DNA of 64,000 nucleotides from Rhodomicrobium sp. Its GTDB lineage: Bacteria > Pseudomonadota > Alphaproteobacteria > Rhizobiales > HXMU1428-3. The stretch is taken from NCBI GenBank assembly GCA_021604665.1, contig BQJK01000002.1:124001-188000 (forward strand), in the 5' to 3' direction. A program made the position numbers and the translations under genes. The notes beneath the pieces were generated by a model. It did not search any database. It had not been told where the DNA came from and saw nothing but the letters and a program-made list of their open reading frames with translations. Within the stretch, counting starts at the first letter, position 1; each line of letters begins with the position of its first letter. Shown here one piece after another: positions 1-9,877 of the stretch.

Positions 1-361
1 TTGTGGGTCTAATGAGCTTTGTTCAGTGGGATAGGCCGGTTTCCCTAGGGATAAGTTGCATCTGGGGTGGCTAGGGCCTTGTCATGGTTCTTTTGTGGCT
101 GTTATCCTCAGGCGGCTTAAGGTGGGGGCTATGCTTGCTGAATTCTGCTATGCGGAATGGTGAGCAGAGTTTATTGTCGGAATGTTTAGAGCCTGCTTTT
201 TGGTGTGGTTTTATTGATCTGACTTTTTTTATGGCTTAACTTAAAGTGTATTGGCTCTGGTGGGACTTTTAATACCGGGCCATTTAAGACTATCCCTTTT
301 CCTCACCACCTGATTATTATTGCGAACTAATGTTCACCCTGATCCTGAAGAGGCTGTTGCT
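1..361. other. gene-free left edge, upstream of mnhA
   Basis: No credible reading frame, RNA gene or strong inverted repeat is visible here. The stretch just before mnhA is T-rich and presumably carries the promoter of the Mrp operon, but I cannot point to a convincing -35/-10 pair. Confidence 0.4.
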
Positions 362-2725
362 GTGATTGGCTATGCTGTTCTCACCCCTTTTGTGGCTGCA
401 TTATTTGCGCCGATACTTGTTCGTTTGATTGGCCATTGGGCGGCTTATATTCTGGCTTTGGTGCCAGCCTTTCTCTGTTATCGCTTCTTTGGTTATATTG
501 AGCCGATTGCTAATGGCGGGCGGGTGCTGGAATCGCTTAGCTGGCTGCCTGAAATGGGGATAAATTACTCATTTCTGGTTGATGGGCTTAGCCTGACATT
601 TGCCTTTCTTATTGCGGGTATTGGTTTTTTCATCGTCATTTATGCTGGTGGTTATTTAAAGGGGCACCCCTCACTTGGTCGCTTCATGGCTGTGTTGCTG
701 GCGTTTATGGGCTCGATGCTGGGTCTCGTGCTGTCGGATAATCTCATTACGCTTTTTGTATTCTGGGAAATGACCTCCATCACTTCTTTCCTCCTGATTG
801 GCTTTGACCATGACAGAATGGCCTCACGGCGGGCAGCCTTACAGGCTTTGATCATTACCGGGCTTGGCGGGTTGGTGATGCTGGCTGGCTTTGCGCTTGT
901 TGGCATTATCGGTGGCAGTTATGAACTTTCTGAGCTGTTATCAAAAGGGGATGTGATTAAGAGTGATGCGCTTTACGGGCTGGCCTTCTGGCTGGTGATG
1001 GCCGGGGCGTTTACCAAATCGGCGCAGGTGCCGTTTCATTCATGGCTTGCCAATGCGATGGAGGCGCCAACACCTGTTTCAGCTTACTTGCACTCTGCCA
1101 CTATGGTGAAAGCCGGTGTTTTTCTGCTGATGCGCTTTTACCCTATACTGGGGGAGACGCCATTATGGGAAACAGTGTTACCGATTGTTGGCGGTGTAAC
1201 GCTGTTGGTTGGAACTATTCTGGCGGTACGTGATACGGATATGAAGCTGATGCTGGCTTATACGACCATTGCATCACTTGGGCTCCTTGTCATGATGCTT
1301 GGGGTTGGTGGCACCGGTGCCATTGAAGCCGCGGTGCTATATCTTATCGCGCATTCATTCTTTAAAGGCGGGCTTTTCATGGTGGTTGGCACCGTGGATC
1401 ATGAAGCTGGCACAAGGGACATTCGCCGGTTAAGCGGCCTGCGCAGTGCGATGCCGATTACAGCGCTGGCTGCCAGCCTTGGGGCGCTTTCCATGTGTGG
1501 TTTGCCGCCTTTTGTTGGGTTTTTGGCGAAAGAATCTATCTATCACTCTGTTTCCCATGGGGACTGGCGCGAGTGGACAATTGCCCTTGTTGCGGTTATC
1601 GGCAATGTGCTGATGTTTGCTGTGGCGGCAAGCATTGCGATTAAGCCGTTTCTTGGTCGCTGGGTCGATCCGCCTAAAGCTGTGCATGAAGGCCCGCTGA
1701 TGCTGGTGTTGGGGCCTTTGGTGTTGGGGTTAGTTGGGCTCGCCTCGGCCCTCTTTATACTTGAGCTGATGCAAACCAATTTCTTTGCGCCGATGATTAT
1801 GGCGGTTGCTGGCCGCGAGGTGGAGGTGGACCTGCATCTATGGGGCGGTGTTAACCTGGCCCTTGGACTTAGCGCCATTACCGTTGTGTGCGGTGTGCTG
1901 GTGTTTATGTGGATTGAGAAATTCCGCCGTGGCTTTAATGGCGTGCTGACGGCAATTGGCTGGGGGCCGGATAAAGGCTTTGATCAGGCGATATGCCTGC
2001 TGACCTGGTTTGGCGGCGTGTTCACTCGGTTTTTGCAGAATGGCAGCATGCGCCGTTATATGCGGCTGACCTTTATTTTTACCGCGATGGCGTTATTGAT
2101 CCCGATTTATCAGCAAAATCTATTGCCAGGAAAGCTGCGCTTCCCTGAGCTTGAGCTATGGGAGATGGGCGTTCTGCTGATCCTGACCATCGGTATTATT
2201 CAGGTGGTGCTGGCGCGCACAAGACTAACGGCGATTGTGTCACTTGGTATTCAGGGGACGGCTGTTGCGCTGGTGTTTATGATGTTTGGTGCGCCTGATC
2301 TCTCTTTCACTCAGTTTATGGTAGAGACACTCTCTGTCGTTATTCTGGCGCTGGTGCTAACCAGGTTTAAACTGATGCGGCAAGACCGGCGCAGCCCTTT
2401 CTCAATAATTGTTGATAGCAGCATCGCGCTTTCTGTTGGTGTTGGTATGTCTGTGTTTTTGATCCATATCACTCAGCCATTTCTCGACCTTAGGCTTTCT
2501 GAGTTCTTTGCGAATTACTCGGCCTCGGTTGCCCATGGCCGCAATATTGTCAATGTCATTTTGGTTGATTTCCGGGCGCTTGATACGCTTGGTGAAATTA
2601 CCGTTGTGTTGATTGCCGGGCTTTCAGTATTGGCACTCATTCGCCTTAAAGCACCGGCCAGCACTGAAATGTCTGTCAGCGCGGCTGAAGCGCTGAAAAC
2701 CAAAACTTTAAAGGGGGCTAAATGA
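362..2725 (+). CDS. mnhA: Na+/H+ antiporter subunit A (MrpA/MnhA)
   Basis: Largest subunit of the Mrp multi-subunit cation/proton antiporter in the inner membrane, which exports Na+ in exchange for H+. It is related to the ND5 subunit of complex I. The protein is almost wholly hydrophobic, with the ND5-like core in about the first 500 residues (LFVFWEMTSITSFLLIGFDH and the LAYTTIASLG segment) and a C-terminal membrane extension typical of MrpA. I prefer the GTG at 362, because GAAGAGG sits 8 bases upstream. A TTG at 320 in the same frame lacks a ribosome site and would add 14 residues. The stop overlaps the mnhB start (ATGA). It is followed by mnhB to mnhG in standard order. Family assignment is firm; the start is less so. 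Confidence 0.93.
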   Translation: MIGYAVLTPFVAALFAPILVRLIGHWAAYILALVPAFLCYRFFGYIEPIANGGRVLESLSWLPEMGINYSFLVDGLSLTFAFLIAGIGFFIVIYAGGYLKGHPSLGRFMAVLLAFMGSMLGLVLSDNLITLFVFWEMTSITSFLLIGFDHDRMASRRAALQALIITGLGGLVMLAGFALVGIIGGSYELSELLSKGDVIKSDALYGLAFWLVMAGAFTKSAQVPFHSWLANAMEAPTPVSAYLHSATMVKAGVFLLMRFYPILGETPLWETVLPIVGGVTLLVGTILAVRDTDMKLMLAYTTIASLGLLVMMLGVGGTGAIEAAVLYLIAHSFFKGGLFMVVGTVDHEAGTRDIRRLSGLRSAMPITALAASLGALSMCGLPPFVGFLAKESIYHSVSHGDWREWTIALVAVIGNVLMFAVAASIAIKPFLGRWVDPPKAVHEGPLMLVLGPLVLGLVGLASALFILELMQTNFFAPMIMAVAGREVEVDLHLWGGVNLALGLSAITVVCGVLVFMWIEKFRRGFNGVLTAIGWGPDKGFDQAICLLTWFGGVFTRFLQNGSMRRYMRLTFIFTAMALLIPIYQQNLLPGKLRFPELELWEMGVLLILTIGIIQVVLARTRLTAIVSLGIQGTAVALVFMMFGAPDLSFTQFMVETLSVVILALVLTRFKLMRQDRRSPFSIIVDSSIALSVGVGMSVFLIHITQPFLDLRLSEFFANYSASVAHGRNIVNVILVDFRALDTLGEITVVLIAGLSVLALIRLKAPASTEMSVSAAEALKTKTLKGAK

Positions 2726-3138
2726 GCACGCTGATCCTTAGGACTATTGCGCCAACGCTGACCAGCCTGATGGTGATTTACTCTATCGTGGTGCTGCTCT
2801 CTGGCCATAATGAACCGGGTGGTGGGTTTATCGGTGGGTTGATCGCGGCCTCTGCCTTTGCGCTTTATGGCATTGCCTGCGGTGTTGGCCCCGTGCGCCG
2901 GGCGATTTATTTCCACCCTATCTCTATTGCCGGGTTTGGTATGTTGCTGGCGGCGCTTAGCGGCTTGCCGTCTCTGATGGAAGGGGTGCCATACCTGACC
3001 GGTGTTTGGTGGTTTCCGAAACTTTCCAAGACTGTAGAGCTGGCCCTTTCTACGCCGTTGTTTTTTGACATTGGCGTCTGGCTTGTGGTGGTTGGCTCCC
3101 TGGTTAGCATTGCGCTGGCGCTTGAGGAAAAGGACTAA
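2722..3138 (+). CDS. mnhB: Na+/H+ antiporter subunit B (MrpB/MnhB)
   Basis: Small membrane subunit of the Mrp antiporter, 138 residues with about four membrane segments. The motif GHNEPGGGFIGGLIAASAFA is the family signature of MnhB. The ATG overlaps the mnhA stop by four bases, so translation is probably coupled. The subunit has no catalytic activity of its own but is required for the assembled complex in the systems studied. Confidence 0.93.
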   Translation: MSTLILRTIAPTLTSLMVIYSIVVLLSGHNEPGGGFIGGLIAASAFALYGIACGVGPVRRAIYFHPISIAGFGMLLAALSGLPSLMEGVPYLTGVWWFPKLSKTVELALSTPLFFDIGVWLVVVGSLVSIALALEEKD

Positions 3139-3142
3139 GCCC

Positions 3143-3520
3143 ATGGAAAATTACTTAGCTTTGGTGGTTGGTCTATATTTTACGGCCAGTGTTTATCTCT
3201 TATTATCCGAGAGCCTTATTCGCATGCTGATTGGGGTTGCGCTTTTGGGTAATGGGGTGAATTTGCTGATTTTTACTGCCGGTCGCATCACTAGAGAAGT
3301 GCCGCCAATTATTCCTGAAGGGCAAAAGGCTGTTGGAATGGCAATTGCCAATCCGTTGCCTCAAGCGCTTATTCTCACCGCTATTGTTATTTCTTTTGCG
3401 CTGTTTGCCTTTGTATTGGTGCTTGCCTATCGCTCTTACGAGACCATTGGCACCGATGATACGGCAGAGATGCGCCTAGCTGAACCGGTTGAGAAATCTC
3501 AATTGCCGAAGGGATATTAA
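3143..3520 (+). CDS. mnhC: Na+/H+ antiporter subunit C (MrpC/MnhC)
   Basis: 125-residue, three-helix subunit related to NuoK/ND4L. The stretch LLGNGVNLLIFTAGR and the later DPLPQALILTAIVI-like segment (here NPLPQALILTAIVIS) are typical. The open frame extends upstream to 3065 inside mnhB, but the ATG at 3143 gives MENYLALVVG, the expected N-terminus, 5 bases after the mnhB stop. It forms part of the membrane module with subunits A and D. Confidence 0.93.
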   Translation: MENYLALVVGLYFTASVYLLLSESLIRMLIGVALLGNGVNLLIFTAGRITREVPPIIPEGQKAVGMAIANPLPQALILTAIVISFALFAFVLVLAYRSYETIGTDDTAEMRLAEPVEKSQLPKGY

Positions 3521-3523
3521 GAA

Positions 3524-5089
3524 ATGGATGTTTCGACACCTGAAGGCGTGATGCTTGCCGCTCCAACGCCGGCAATTGACTGGCTGATTTTAACCCCTGT
3601 TATCATTCCGCTGATTACGGCCGCACTTTTAATTATGATGCGGCGCACTGTGGTGCTGCATCCTTTGATTGCGTTTCTGGGGCTTTCAGCCACGATTGCT
3701 GGCAATTCTGCATTGCTATGGCGGATCTACACTGAAGGGCCGCTTGCCATGACTATGGGCAATTGGTATCCGCCGTTTGGCATCAGTTTTGTTGCTGATT
3801 ATCTTGGGGTGATCTTGTCGCTAACGGCTAGTGTTACAGTGTTGATGATTGCGCTATATGCGATCGGCGACAGTAATGGGCGCGAGCGGCGATTTGGATT
3901 TTATCCCCTTTTAATGACGCTGCTTGTTGGTGTTAATGGCTCGTTCCTCACTGGCGATATTTTCAACCTTTATGTGTGGTTTGAGGTGTTCCTCATCTCT
4001 TCCTTCGGGTTGATTATTCTTGGCGGCCAGCCCCGCCAGCTCGATGGTGCCGTGAAATATTGCTTCCTGAACCTGATTGCCACAACCTTATTCCTCATTG
4101 CGACGGGGTATCTTTATGGCATTTATGGCACGCTGAATATGGCGGATCTTTCCCGCATTATTAGCGGCGCGCCATTTGAGGGATCGCTAGTGGTGGTCTC
4201 TGCGCTTTATCTTTTGGCCTTCTCGATGAAAGCGGCGGCGTTTCCATTATTCTTCTGGTTGCCGGCCTCTTATCACACACCAAAAATTGTTGTCTCGGCG
4301 TTATTTGCCGGATTGCTGACCAAGGTCGGTGTTTACGCTTTGCTGCGTACCTTCACTGTTATTCTACCGCCGGCGATGGATAGCTGGATTATGGAAGCGC
4401 TCCTTTATGCGGGCATTGGCTCCATGGTGGTTGGCGCGCTTGGGGCGGTTGTGCAAACAGATTTAAGGAGGTTGTTCAGCTTTCTTCTGGTTGGCAGCAT
4501 TGGCTTTATGATGGTTGGACTGTCTCTGGCGACTGAAAAAGCCTTGGCTGCGACGATTTTTTATATGGTGCACTCTATTTTAGTGATGACGGCGCTTTTC
4601 CTCACGGCGGGGCTTGTTGATCGCTATCGCGGCAGCCTTGATTTGCGGGTACTTTCTGGTGTGAGCGGGGACTTGCCATTTTTGAGCCTGATGTTTTTGG
4701 CGCTTGTTTTTATGGCCTCTGGTTTCCCGCCATTTTCAGGATTTTGGCCTAAGCTGGCACTTATCTCGGAAAGTCTGAAGGTTGCTTCCTATTGGGGGAT
4801 GGCGACGATTATCTTTAGCAGTTTTCTCTCGCTGATTGCGCTTGGGCGCGCCTTTGCTTTTGGGTTCTGGCGGCCGCTATTGGATGAGGCGAAGCCACTT
4901 GTTGAGGACCAGAATTTAAAGCGCACTAAATTTGGCAAGCTGCAATATCTGCCAGTTATGGCGCTGGTGATCATGGCGATTTTAATAGGTATTTTGCCAT
5001 CTTATCTGTTTGAGCTCACAACCCTTGGGGCAAAGTTGCTTTTGAACCCTGAGCCTTATGTGAATGCTGTGCTGGGAGGTGCCTCATGA
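3524..5089 (+). CDS. mnhD: Na+/H+ antiporter subunit D (MrpD/MnhD)
   Basis: 521-residue membrane protein of the ND2/ND4 antiporter-like family and, with MrpA, the likely proton-translocating unit. Visible family features include the acidic residue in FNLYVWFEVFLISSFGL, the lysine in FSMKAAAFPLFFWLPASYH and the TKVGVYALLR segment. It begins 3 bases after mnhC and ends overlapping mnhE by four bases, so it sits tightly inside the operon. An alternative reading as a stray NADH dehydrogenase ND4 subunit is excluded by the neighbouring mnh genes. Confidence 0.93.
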   Translation: MDVSTPEGVMLAAPTPAIDWLILTPVIIPLITAALLIMMRRTVVLHPLIAFLGLSATIAGNSALLWRIYTEGPLAMTMGNWYPPFGISFVADYLGVILSLTASVTVLMIALYAIGDSNGRERRFGFYPLLMTLLVGVNGSFLTGDIFNLYVWFEVFLISSFGLIILGGQPRQLDGAVKYCFLNLIATTLFLIATGYLYGIYGTLNMADLSRIISGAPFEGSLVVVSALYLLAFSMKAAAFPLFFWLPASYHTPKIVVSALFAGLLTKVGVYALLRTFTVILPPAMDSWIMEALLYAGIGSMVVGALGAVVQTDLRRLFSFLLVGSIGFMMVGLSLATEKALAATIFYMVHSILVMTALFLTAGLVDRYRGSLDLRVLSGVSGDLPFLSLMFLALVFMASGFPPFSGFWPKLALISESLKVASYWGMATIIFSSFLSLIALGRAFAFGFWRPLLDEAKPLVEDQNLKRTKFGKLQYLPVMALVIMAILIGILPSYLFELTTLGAKLLLNPEPYVNAVLGGAS

Positions 5090-5562
5090 GTAATCTCTTT
5101 CTAATCAATGTGCTGATGGCGGTGGCCTGGTGTGCCGTTTTGGGCTCGTTCACCCTGATGAACCTTTTATTTGGTTTTGCGGTTTCAAGCGGGGCGCTGT
5201 GGCTAACGAGAGAGCAGTACCGTACCTCTAAATATTTTCACCGCTTCTGGTTGGTTTTGGGGCTGGTGTTGCTGTTTTTGAAAGAGCTGGTTTTATCAGT
5301 GGTGAGAGTGGCCTGGCTGGTTATTCGCCCAAGCCGTAGCTTAAACCCAAGCTTTGTTTCTTTCCCGCTGACTGTGACCAAGGCGCATGAGATAACCTTG
5401 CTTGCCAACCTTATCACCCTGACGCCTGGCACCCTCAGTGTTGACGTTTCAGATGATAATAAGACGCTTTATATCCACTGCATTGATGTTGATGATGTTG
5501 ATGCTTTGAGACGGGATATAGCGGAAGGTTTTGAGCGTAAAATTATGGAGGCGCTGAGATGA
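5086..5562 (+). CDS. mnhE: Na+/H+ antiporter subunit E (MrpE/MnhE)
   Basis: 158-residue subunit with N-terminal membrane helices followed by a soluble C-terminal part. The segment [20 protein letters not shown] is the diagnostic MnhE motif, followed by the usual [10 protein letters not shown]. Start and stop overlap its neighbours by four bases on each side, indicating translational coupling with mnhD and mnhF. Confidence 0.93.
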   Translation: MSNLFLINVLMAVAWCAVLGSFTLMNLLFGFAVSSGALWLTREQYRTSKYFHRFWLVLGLVLLFLKELVLSVVRVAWLVIRPSRSLNPSFVSFPLTVTKAHEITLLANLITLTPGTLSVDVSDDNKTLYIHCIDVDDVDALRRDIAEGFERKIMEALR

Positions 5563-5894
5563 CGGATATGTCGGCTGATGAGTTCTATCAACTCGCGATT
5601 TATATTTCTTTTGGCCTCTCTATTTTGGCGTTTCTGTTGACTATTTTGCGGCTGGTGCTTGGCCCGACCTTGCCTGACCGCATCTTATCCCTTGATCTAC
5701 TGGTGACGCTTGGCATCGGTTTTATTGTGATCTTTACGCTGGCGACCGGTTATTACGCCTATCTTGATATGGCGATTGCGCTTGGTTTGGTTGGCTTTCT
5801 AGCAACGATCGCTTTTGCGCGGTTCGTTATGCATCAGGGGGAGACAAATGACCCGTTGATTGATGATGGGCTTGAACAGGTAGATAAGGATTAA
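5559..5894 (+). CDS. mnhF: Na+/H+ antiporter subunit F (MrpF/MnhF)
   Basis: 111-residue, three-helix membrane subunit. The motif [18 protein letters not shown] is the conserved MnhF signature (GPT-x-x-DR) and is followed by the expected third helix. The ATG overlaps the mnhE stop; a second in-frame ATG lies three codons downstream (MTDM). mnhG starts 4 bases after its stop. Confidence 0.92.
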   Translation: MTDMSADEFYQLAIYISFGLSILAFLLTILRLVLGPTLPDRILSLDLLVTLGIGFIVIFTLATGYYAYLDMAIALGLVGFLATIAFARFVMHQGETNDPLIDDGLEQVDKD

Positions 5895-5898
5895 GCCA

Positions 5899-6264
5899 AT
5901 GATTTCAGTTATTACCGGGGTATTACTGATAACAGCTGCGGTTGTTAATCTGATTGCGGCAATCGGCATTTTAAGATTTCCGGACCTTTACACACGGATG
6001 CATGCTGCAAGTAAAGCGGGTACGCTTGGTGCAGGCTTGATGCTGGTAACCATTGCCATTCATTCTGGTGAGATTGAGATCGCATCACGCGCGCTTGCCG
6101 GGGCGGCCTTCTTCCTGCTAACCGCGCCGATATCGGCACATCTTTTGGCGCGGGCGGCTTATGTTGCCGGTATTGAACCATGGGAAGGCACCAAGGTGGA
6201 TCACCTTAAGGGGCATTATACAGACAAGCAGGGTCATCTAAGTAGTGATGATGAGAAAAGCTAG
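5899..6264 (+). CDS. mnhG: Na+/H+ antiporter subunit G (MrpG/MnhG)
   Basis: 121-residue, three-helix subunit and last gene of the operon. The motif GILRFPDLYTRMHAASKAGT is characteristic of MnhG/PhaG. It is followed by the hydrophobic segment ending FLLTAPISAHLLARAAY and a short charged tail. About 100 bases downstream lies a strong terminator. The set is a complete, separately encoded seven-subunit operon, not the fused AB form seen in some rhizobia. Confidence 0.93.
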   Translation: MISVITGVLLITAAVVNLIAAIGILRFPDLYTRMHAASKAGTLGAGLMLVTIAIHSGEIEIASRALAGAAFFLLTAPISAHLLARAAYVAGIEPWEGTKVDHLKGHYTDKQGHLSSDDEKS

Positions 6265-6363
6265 AGTTTCGATGCTACTGTTTTAAAACTGGCGCTGTCT
6301 CTGACAATAATCCTCACAGCGATATCACTAACTTCTAATTTCTTTCACTAGAAATTGAAGACA

Positions 6364-6404
6364 TAAAAAAACGCCTCAGATATTGCTATCTGAGGCGTTT
6401 TTTT
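6364..6404. terminator. bidirectional intrinsic terminator after mnhG
   Basis: A perfect stem AACGCCTCAGATA / TATCTGAGGCGTT closes a TTGC loop and is flanked by A7 on the left and T7 on the right. It can end transcripts from both strands: the mnh operon on plus and rpmJ on minus. Confidence 0.9.
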
Positions 6405-6472
6405 GATTCCAGCATTTTTAGACGCACAGCCAGATTGGCTATTGCCTATAATTTGCTTTCACCGATACTTTA

Positions 6473-6489
6473 AAGATGCACTTCATCTT
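6473..6489. repeat. short inverted repeat AAGATG-N5-CATCTT
   Basis: Perfect 6-bp arms around CACTT, in the convergent gap between mnhG and rpmJ. It may be a small hairpin in the rpmJ 3' end. The half-site AAGATG resembles the half-site described for NsrR operators, and an nsrR-like gene lies 0.6 kb away, but the position (3' of genes on both sides) argues against a promoter operator. Confidence 0.3.
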
Positions 6490-6545
6490 GATTAGATGAA
6501 AAGGATAACCTTGAATGGCCAGCCGATAAGACTTAGCCTTGTGGC

Positions 6546-6671
6546 TTAACCTTGGCGCGCCTTAAAACGGCGATTTGTTTTGTTAATTACATAGAGACGG
6601 CCGCGGCGACGTACAACGCGGTTATCACGATGGCGCTTGGCAAGCGACTTTAATGAATTTCTGATTTTCAT
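6546..6671 (-). CDS. rpmJ: 50S ribosomal protein L36 (cysteine-free type)
   Basis: A 41-residue, very basic protein starting [20 protein letters not shown] and ending NRRFKARQG. This is the alphaproteobacterial form of L36, which lacks the four zinc ligands of the classical form. It binds 23S rRNA in the large subunit. The gene stands alone on the minus strand between the mnh terminator and the nsrR promoter region. The ATG at 6671 is the only start that gives the conserved MKxRNSLK beginning; the ribosome site (GGGAATAA) is weak. Confidence 0.92.
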   Translation of the reverse strand: MKIRNSLKSLAKRHRDNRVVRRRGRLYVINKTNRRFKARQG

Positions 6672-7091
6672 TGTCTTATTCCCGCAAGTAGAATTATATT
6701 TCTTCCAACGCGTGCAAAGGCCTGAATAAGGCTTTTGATCCTTGCTCCCAGCGCCAAATGGCAGCCATATCAGCAGAATAGCGGTGATGAATTGTATATA
6801 TAGGCGTTTAAGATAGAATTTAAAGACCTATGAAAAAGTCAAAGGCCAGCGAGAAGCCAGCCTTAATATGCAAGAGGTTTAATGACATAGTGCCTTACCC
6901 ATGTCAACAAAGTTATATTGTCACTATAATATCATACTAAATATAGCTGTTTTTATAACTTTATTGCCATATGTTAAGGTTATGAGCTACGAATCTGGTC
7001 TAAAATGTTATATTAAGGGCAAGATTACGCTCAATTTCTTTGCTGAGCTAATTTTACCTTCACGGTCTTTCTCTACTGGCAGGAGCTTTTT
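6672..7091. other. divergent rpmJ / nsrR promoter region
   Basis: About 420 bases, AT-rich towards the right. A 66-codon open frame (6901-7101, plus) has no family resemblance and no ribosome site, so I do not call it. The stretch must contain the promoters of rpmJ (leftward) and the nsrR-like gene (rightward). An AT-rich dyad-like area around 6995-7015 could be an operator but is not clear. Confidence 0.35.
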
Positions 7092-7541
7092 GTGCGCTTA
7101 ACACTACATACCGATTATGCCATTCGTACATTGATCTACCTGGCTGTCAATGAAGACCGCCTGGCAACGATTAGCGATATATCTGATAGCTATGGCATCT
7201 CCAAAAACCATATGATGAAAGTGGCTCAGGAGTTGGTGCATCACGGCTTTGTAGTTAGTGAGCGCGGGCGGAATGGTGGCTTGCGGCTGTCTCGAGATGC
7301 CTCTGATATTAACCTGGCTGATGTTGTTGAGAAAATGGAAACGGACTTTGGCCTTGTGGCCTGCCTTGACCCCAGCCGCAATAACTGCCGCATCACCGGT
7401 GTTTGCGGGGCGCAGCATGCTATTTTTGAAGCGATGGAAGCGTTTCTGGCCGTGTTGAGAAAATACAGCTTGCAGGATTCTATACTCAATAAAGATAATC
7501 TTCGCCATGTGTTTTATGCTGAAAGCCCGGCCGTCGAATAA
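7092..7541 (+). CDS. nsrR: Rrf2-family iron-sulfur repressor, NsrR type
   Basis: 149-residue DNA-binding regulator. Residues 1-65 form the Rrf2 winged helix (MRLTLHTDYAIRTLIYLA; ISKNHMMKVAQELV recognition helix; GRNGGLRL wing). Cysteines 91, 99 and 105 match the [Fe-S] ligand positions of characterised NsrR proteins, which sense nitric oxide and repress NO-detoxification genes. The start is GTG, supported by AGGAG 6 bases upstream. No hmp, nor or similar target lies nearby, so its regulon must be elsewhere. IscR and RirA are the alternatives, but IscR normally heads an isc/suf operon and the spacing here fits NsrR better. Confidence 0.82.
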   Translation: MRLTLHTDYAIRTLIYLAVNEDRLATISDISDSYGISKNHMMKVAQELVHHGFVVSERGRNGGLRLSRDASDINLADVVEKMETDFGLVACLDPSRNNCRITGVCGAQHAIFEAMEAFLAVLRKYSLQDSILNKDNLRHVFYAESPAVE

Positions 7542-7688
7542 AGCGCTCCCTTAAATTTTCACGCCGCCCCTTGCCCTAAATTATCAATCATCCCGCTAAT
7601 CCTCATTCAACTGCTTTGCTGTTTTATACTGTGCGCAACGCCGTTGGCTATCTCGCCTTTCAAGGGACTGCGTGATAGATCTTTTTAT

Positions 7689-9833
7689 ATGGACAGGGCT
7701 CGGGATGTTCTCAAACAAATATTTGGATATGATAATTTTCGCCCGCTTCAGGATGAGGTAATCTCCACCCTGATTGGCGGCGGCGATGTGCTGACGATTA
7801 TGCCGACCGGCGGCGGCAAATCGCTTTGCTATCAGATCCCCTCTTTGGTGCGCAGTGGCACCGGCATTGTTGTTTCGCCGTTAATCGCGCTTATGCAGGA
7901 CCAGGTAGATGCGCTAACTGAGCTGGGGGTTAAGGCCTCATTTCTCAACTCTTCGCAAACAAGAGATGAGCAGCGGGCGGTAGAGGCGGCGCTTTTGGAT
8001 GGCACACTGGATCTCTTATATATTTCCCCTGAAAGACTAACAACGAACAGAATGATGGAGCTATTAGCGAGTGCTGACCTGGCGCTATTTGCTATAGATG
8101 AAGCCCATTGCGTCTCTCAATGGGGGCATGATTTCCGACCGGAATATCGCCGGCTTTCTCAGCTTTCAGAATATTTTCCGCATGTGCCGCGCATAGGCTT
8201 AACCGCAACGGCTGATGAACGGACGCGGGAAGAAATTGTGACTGAGCTGCGCCTAAATAGCGCTGAGCAGTTTATCGCGAGTTTTGACCGGCCGAACCTT
8301 TGTTACACCATTCAAGAAGGCGGCGCCCCGCGGGAAGCGCTATGGCAGTTTATTTCAGACAGCCACCCAACTGATAGCGGCATTGTTTATTGCCTCTCTC
8401 GCCGTAAGGTTGAAGATGTAGCTGAATGGCTTTCTGCTAAGGGGCGGGTTGCGCTGCCGTATCATGCGGGGCTTGACGCGGAAACAAGACGGCAGGCACA
8501 GGCGCGCTTCCTACGGGAGGATGGCATCATCATGGTGGCGACTGTAGCGTTTGGAATGGGGATTGATAAACCTGATGTGCGGTTTGTGGCGCATCTGAAT
8601 TTGCCTAAATCAATTGAATCTTATTATCAGGAAACGGGCCGCGCCGGGCGGGATGGGTTGCCGGCCAATACCTGGATGGCCTATGGGCTGAATGATGTGA
8701 TTACCTATCAGCAATGGATTGAGAATTCTGAAGCTGGGGCGGCACAAAAACAGGTGGAGCGGCAAAAGCTTGATGCGCTGCTGGGGCTTTGTGAGCATAG
8801 CGAATGCCGGCGACAATCTTTGCTGACATATTTTAACGAGCCTTATGACAAGAAGTGCGGCAATTGCGATAATTGCCTTTCTCCGCCGGAGACGATGGAT
8901 GGGCTTGAGCTGGCACAAAAGGCGCTTTCCACGGTTTATCGTACTGGGCAGCGGTTTGGTGTGGCTTATATGGTGAAGATATTGCGCGGCGCGGTTGATG
9001 ACCGGATTGTCTCTAATGGGCATGATCAGGTTTCAACTTTCGGAATTGGCAAATCGCTTGATGGCAAGGGATGGCGCAGTGTTTTCCGCCAGCTGATAGC
9101 GCGCGGGTTTTTAATCGCCGACCCTGAGCAACATGGCGGGCTTCGGCTTTCTGAAAGTTGCAGACCGTTGTTAAAGGGGGAGACGCCCTTTCATTTGAGG
9201 TTATTGAAGCGCAGCAAGAGTAGCCGTGGTAAAGGCGCAAAATCGGCTGGTTCAAAATCTCTCAATCATGTGCTGGCAGTTGATAATGATTTATGGGAAG
9301 CGCTGATTGCTCTGCGGGTTGAGTTGGCAACCAAACAAAATGTGCCACCTTATGTTATCTGCCATAACAGAACCCTTGAAGAGCTGGTATTGAACCGCCC
9401 GCAAAGTCTGGACGCGCTGGAAGATATTAGCGGACTGGCGACCAGGAAAATTGCCCGCTATGGTGAGGCTTTCCTGAAAGTTATTGCGGCGCATCCGGCG
9501 GACCCGGTGTTACAAAATAAACTGACCGACACCGTAAACCAGAGCCTCAGGCTTTATCTTTCTGGCATGGATGCCGGGGCGATCGCAGATGAGCGCGGCA
9601 TAACCATCTCTACTGTCTATGATCATTTTGCAGAGGCAATTGAAGCGGGTGTGTTGGATATTTCAGCTTTGCCGGAACTTGATGCGGCAAGCATCTCTGA
9701 AATTACAGGTATTTTTGAAGAGCTGAATATTTATGAAACCGGACGGCTGAAACCCGGTTATGATGCGCTTGAGGGTCGCTATAATTATGGCATCCTAAAA
9801 TGTGTGTTGGCGGACAGGCTAATCAGCGCTTAA
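7689..9833 (+). CDS. recQ: ATP-dependent DNA helicase RecQ
   Basis: 3'-5' helicase acting in recombination and stalled-fork processing, 714 residues from the ATG at 7689 ([19 protein letters not shown], the expected start). An in-frame TTG at 7644 would add 15 untypical residues. Visible motifs: Walker A TGGGKS, DEAH box in [19 protein letters not shown], motif [12 protein letters not shown], and the zinc-binding cysteines of the RecQ-C domain ([12 protein letters not shown] and KKCGNCDNC). RQC and HRDC domains follow, with an extra C-terminal helix-turn-helix ([20 protein letters not shown]). The domain set is that of a full-length RecQ. Confidence 0.95.
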   Translation: MDRARDVLKQIFGYDNFRPLQDEVISTLIGGGDVLTIMPTGGGKSLCYQIPSLVRSGTGIVVSPLIALMQDQVDALTELGVKASFLNSSQTRDEQRAVEAALLDGTLDLLYISPERLTTNRMMELLASADLALFAIDEAHCVSQWGHDFRPEYRRLSQLSEYFPHVPRIGLTATADERTREEIVTELRLNSAEQFIASFDRPNLCYTIQEGGAPREALWQFISDSHPTDSGIVYCLSRRKVEDVAEWLSAKGRVALPYHAGLDAETRRQAQARFLREDGIIMVATVAFGMGIDKPDVRFVAHLNLPKSIESYYQETGRAGRDGLPANTWMAYGLNDVITYQQWIENSEAGAAQKQVERQKLDALLGLCEHSECRRQSLLTYFNEPYDKKCGNCDNCLSPPETMDGLELAQKALSTVYRTGQRFGVAYMVKILRGAVDDRIVSNGHDQVSTFGIGKSLDGKGWRSVFRQLIARGFLIADPEQHGGLRLSESCRPLLKGETPFHLRLLKRSKSSRGKGAKSAGSKSLNHVLAVDNDLWEALIALRVELATKQNVPPYVICHNRTLEELVLNRPQSLDALEDISGLATRKIARYGEAFLKVIAAHPADPVLQNKLTDTVNQSLRLYLSGMDAGAIADERGITISTVYDHFAEAIEAGVLDISALPELDAASISEITGIFEELNIYETGRLKPGYDALEGRYNYGILKCVLADRLISA

Positions 9834-9877
9834 CTGAATAAGCTTCTCTATAACAATTTGGGAATGTGAGGGTTTTT

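Noticed and set aside
1..361. Left edge as the end of an upstream gene
   Set aside because: No frame of useful length reads in from the edge on either strand.
6473..6489. AAGATG-N5-CATCTT as an NsrR operator
   Set aside because: The half-site is suggestive, but it lies at the 3' ends of two convergent genes and the spacing is shorter than described operators; kept only as an inverted repeat.
6546..6671. Cysteine-free L36 as a zinc-starvation paralogue
   Set aside because: Alphaproteobacteria ordinarily have only the cysteine-free L36, so it need not be a second, zinc-regulated copy.
6901..7101. 66-codon frame overlapping the nsrR start
   Set aside because: AT-rich, no ribosome site, no domain, and it runs into the regulator's own start and ribosome site.
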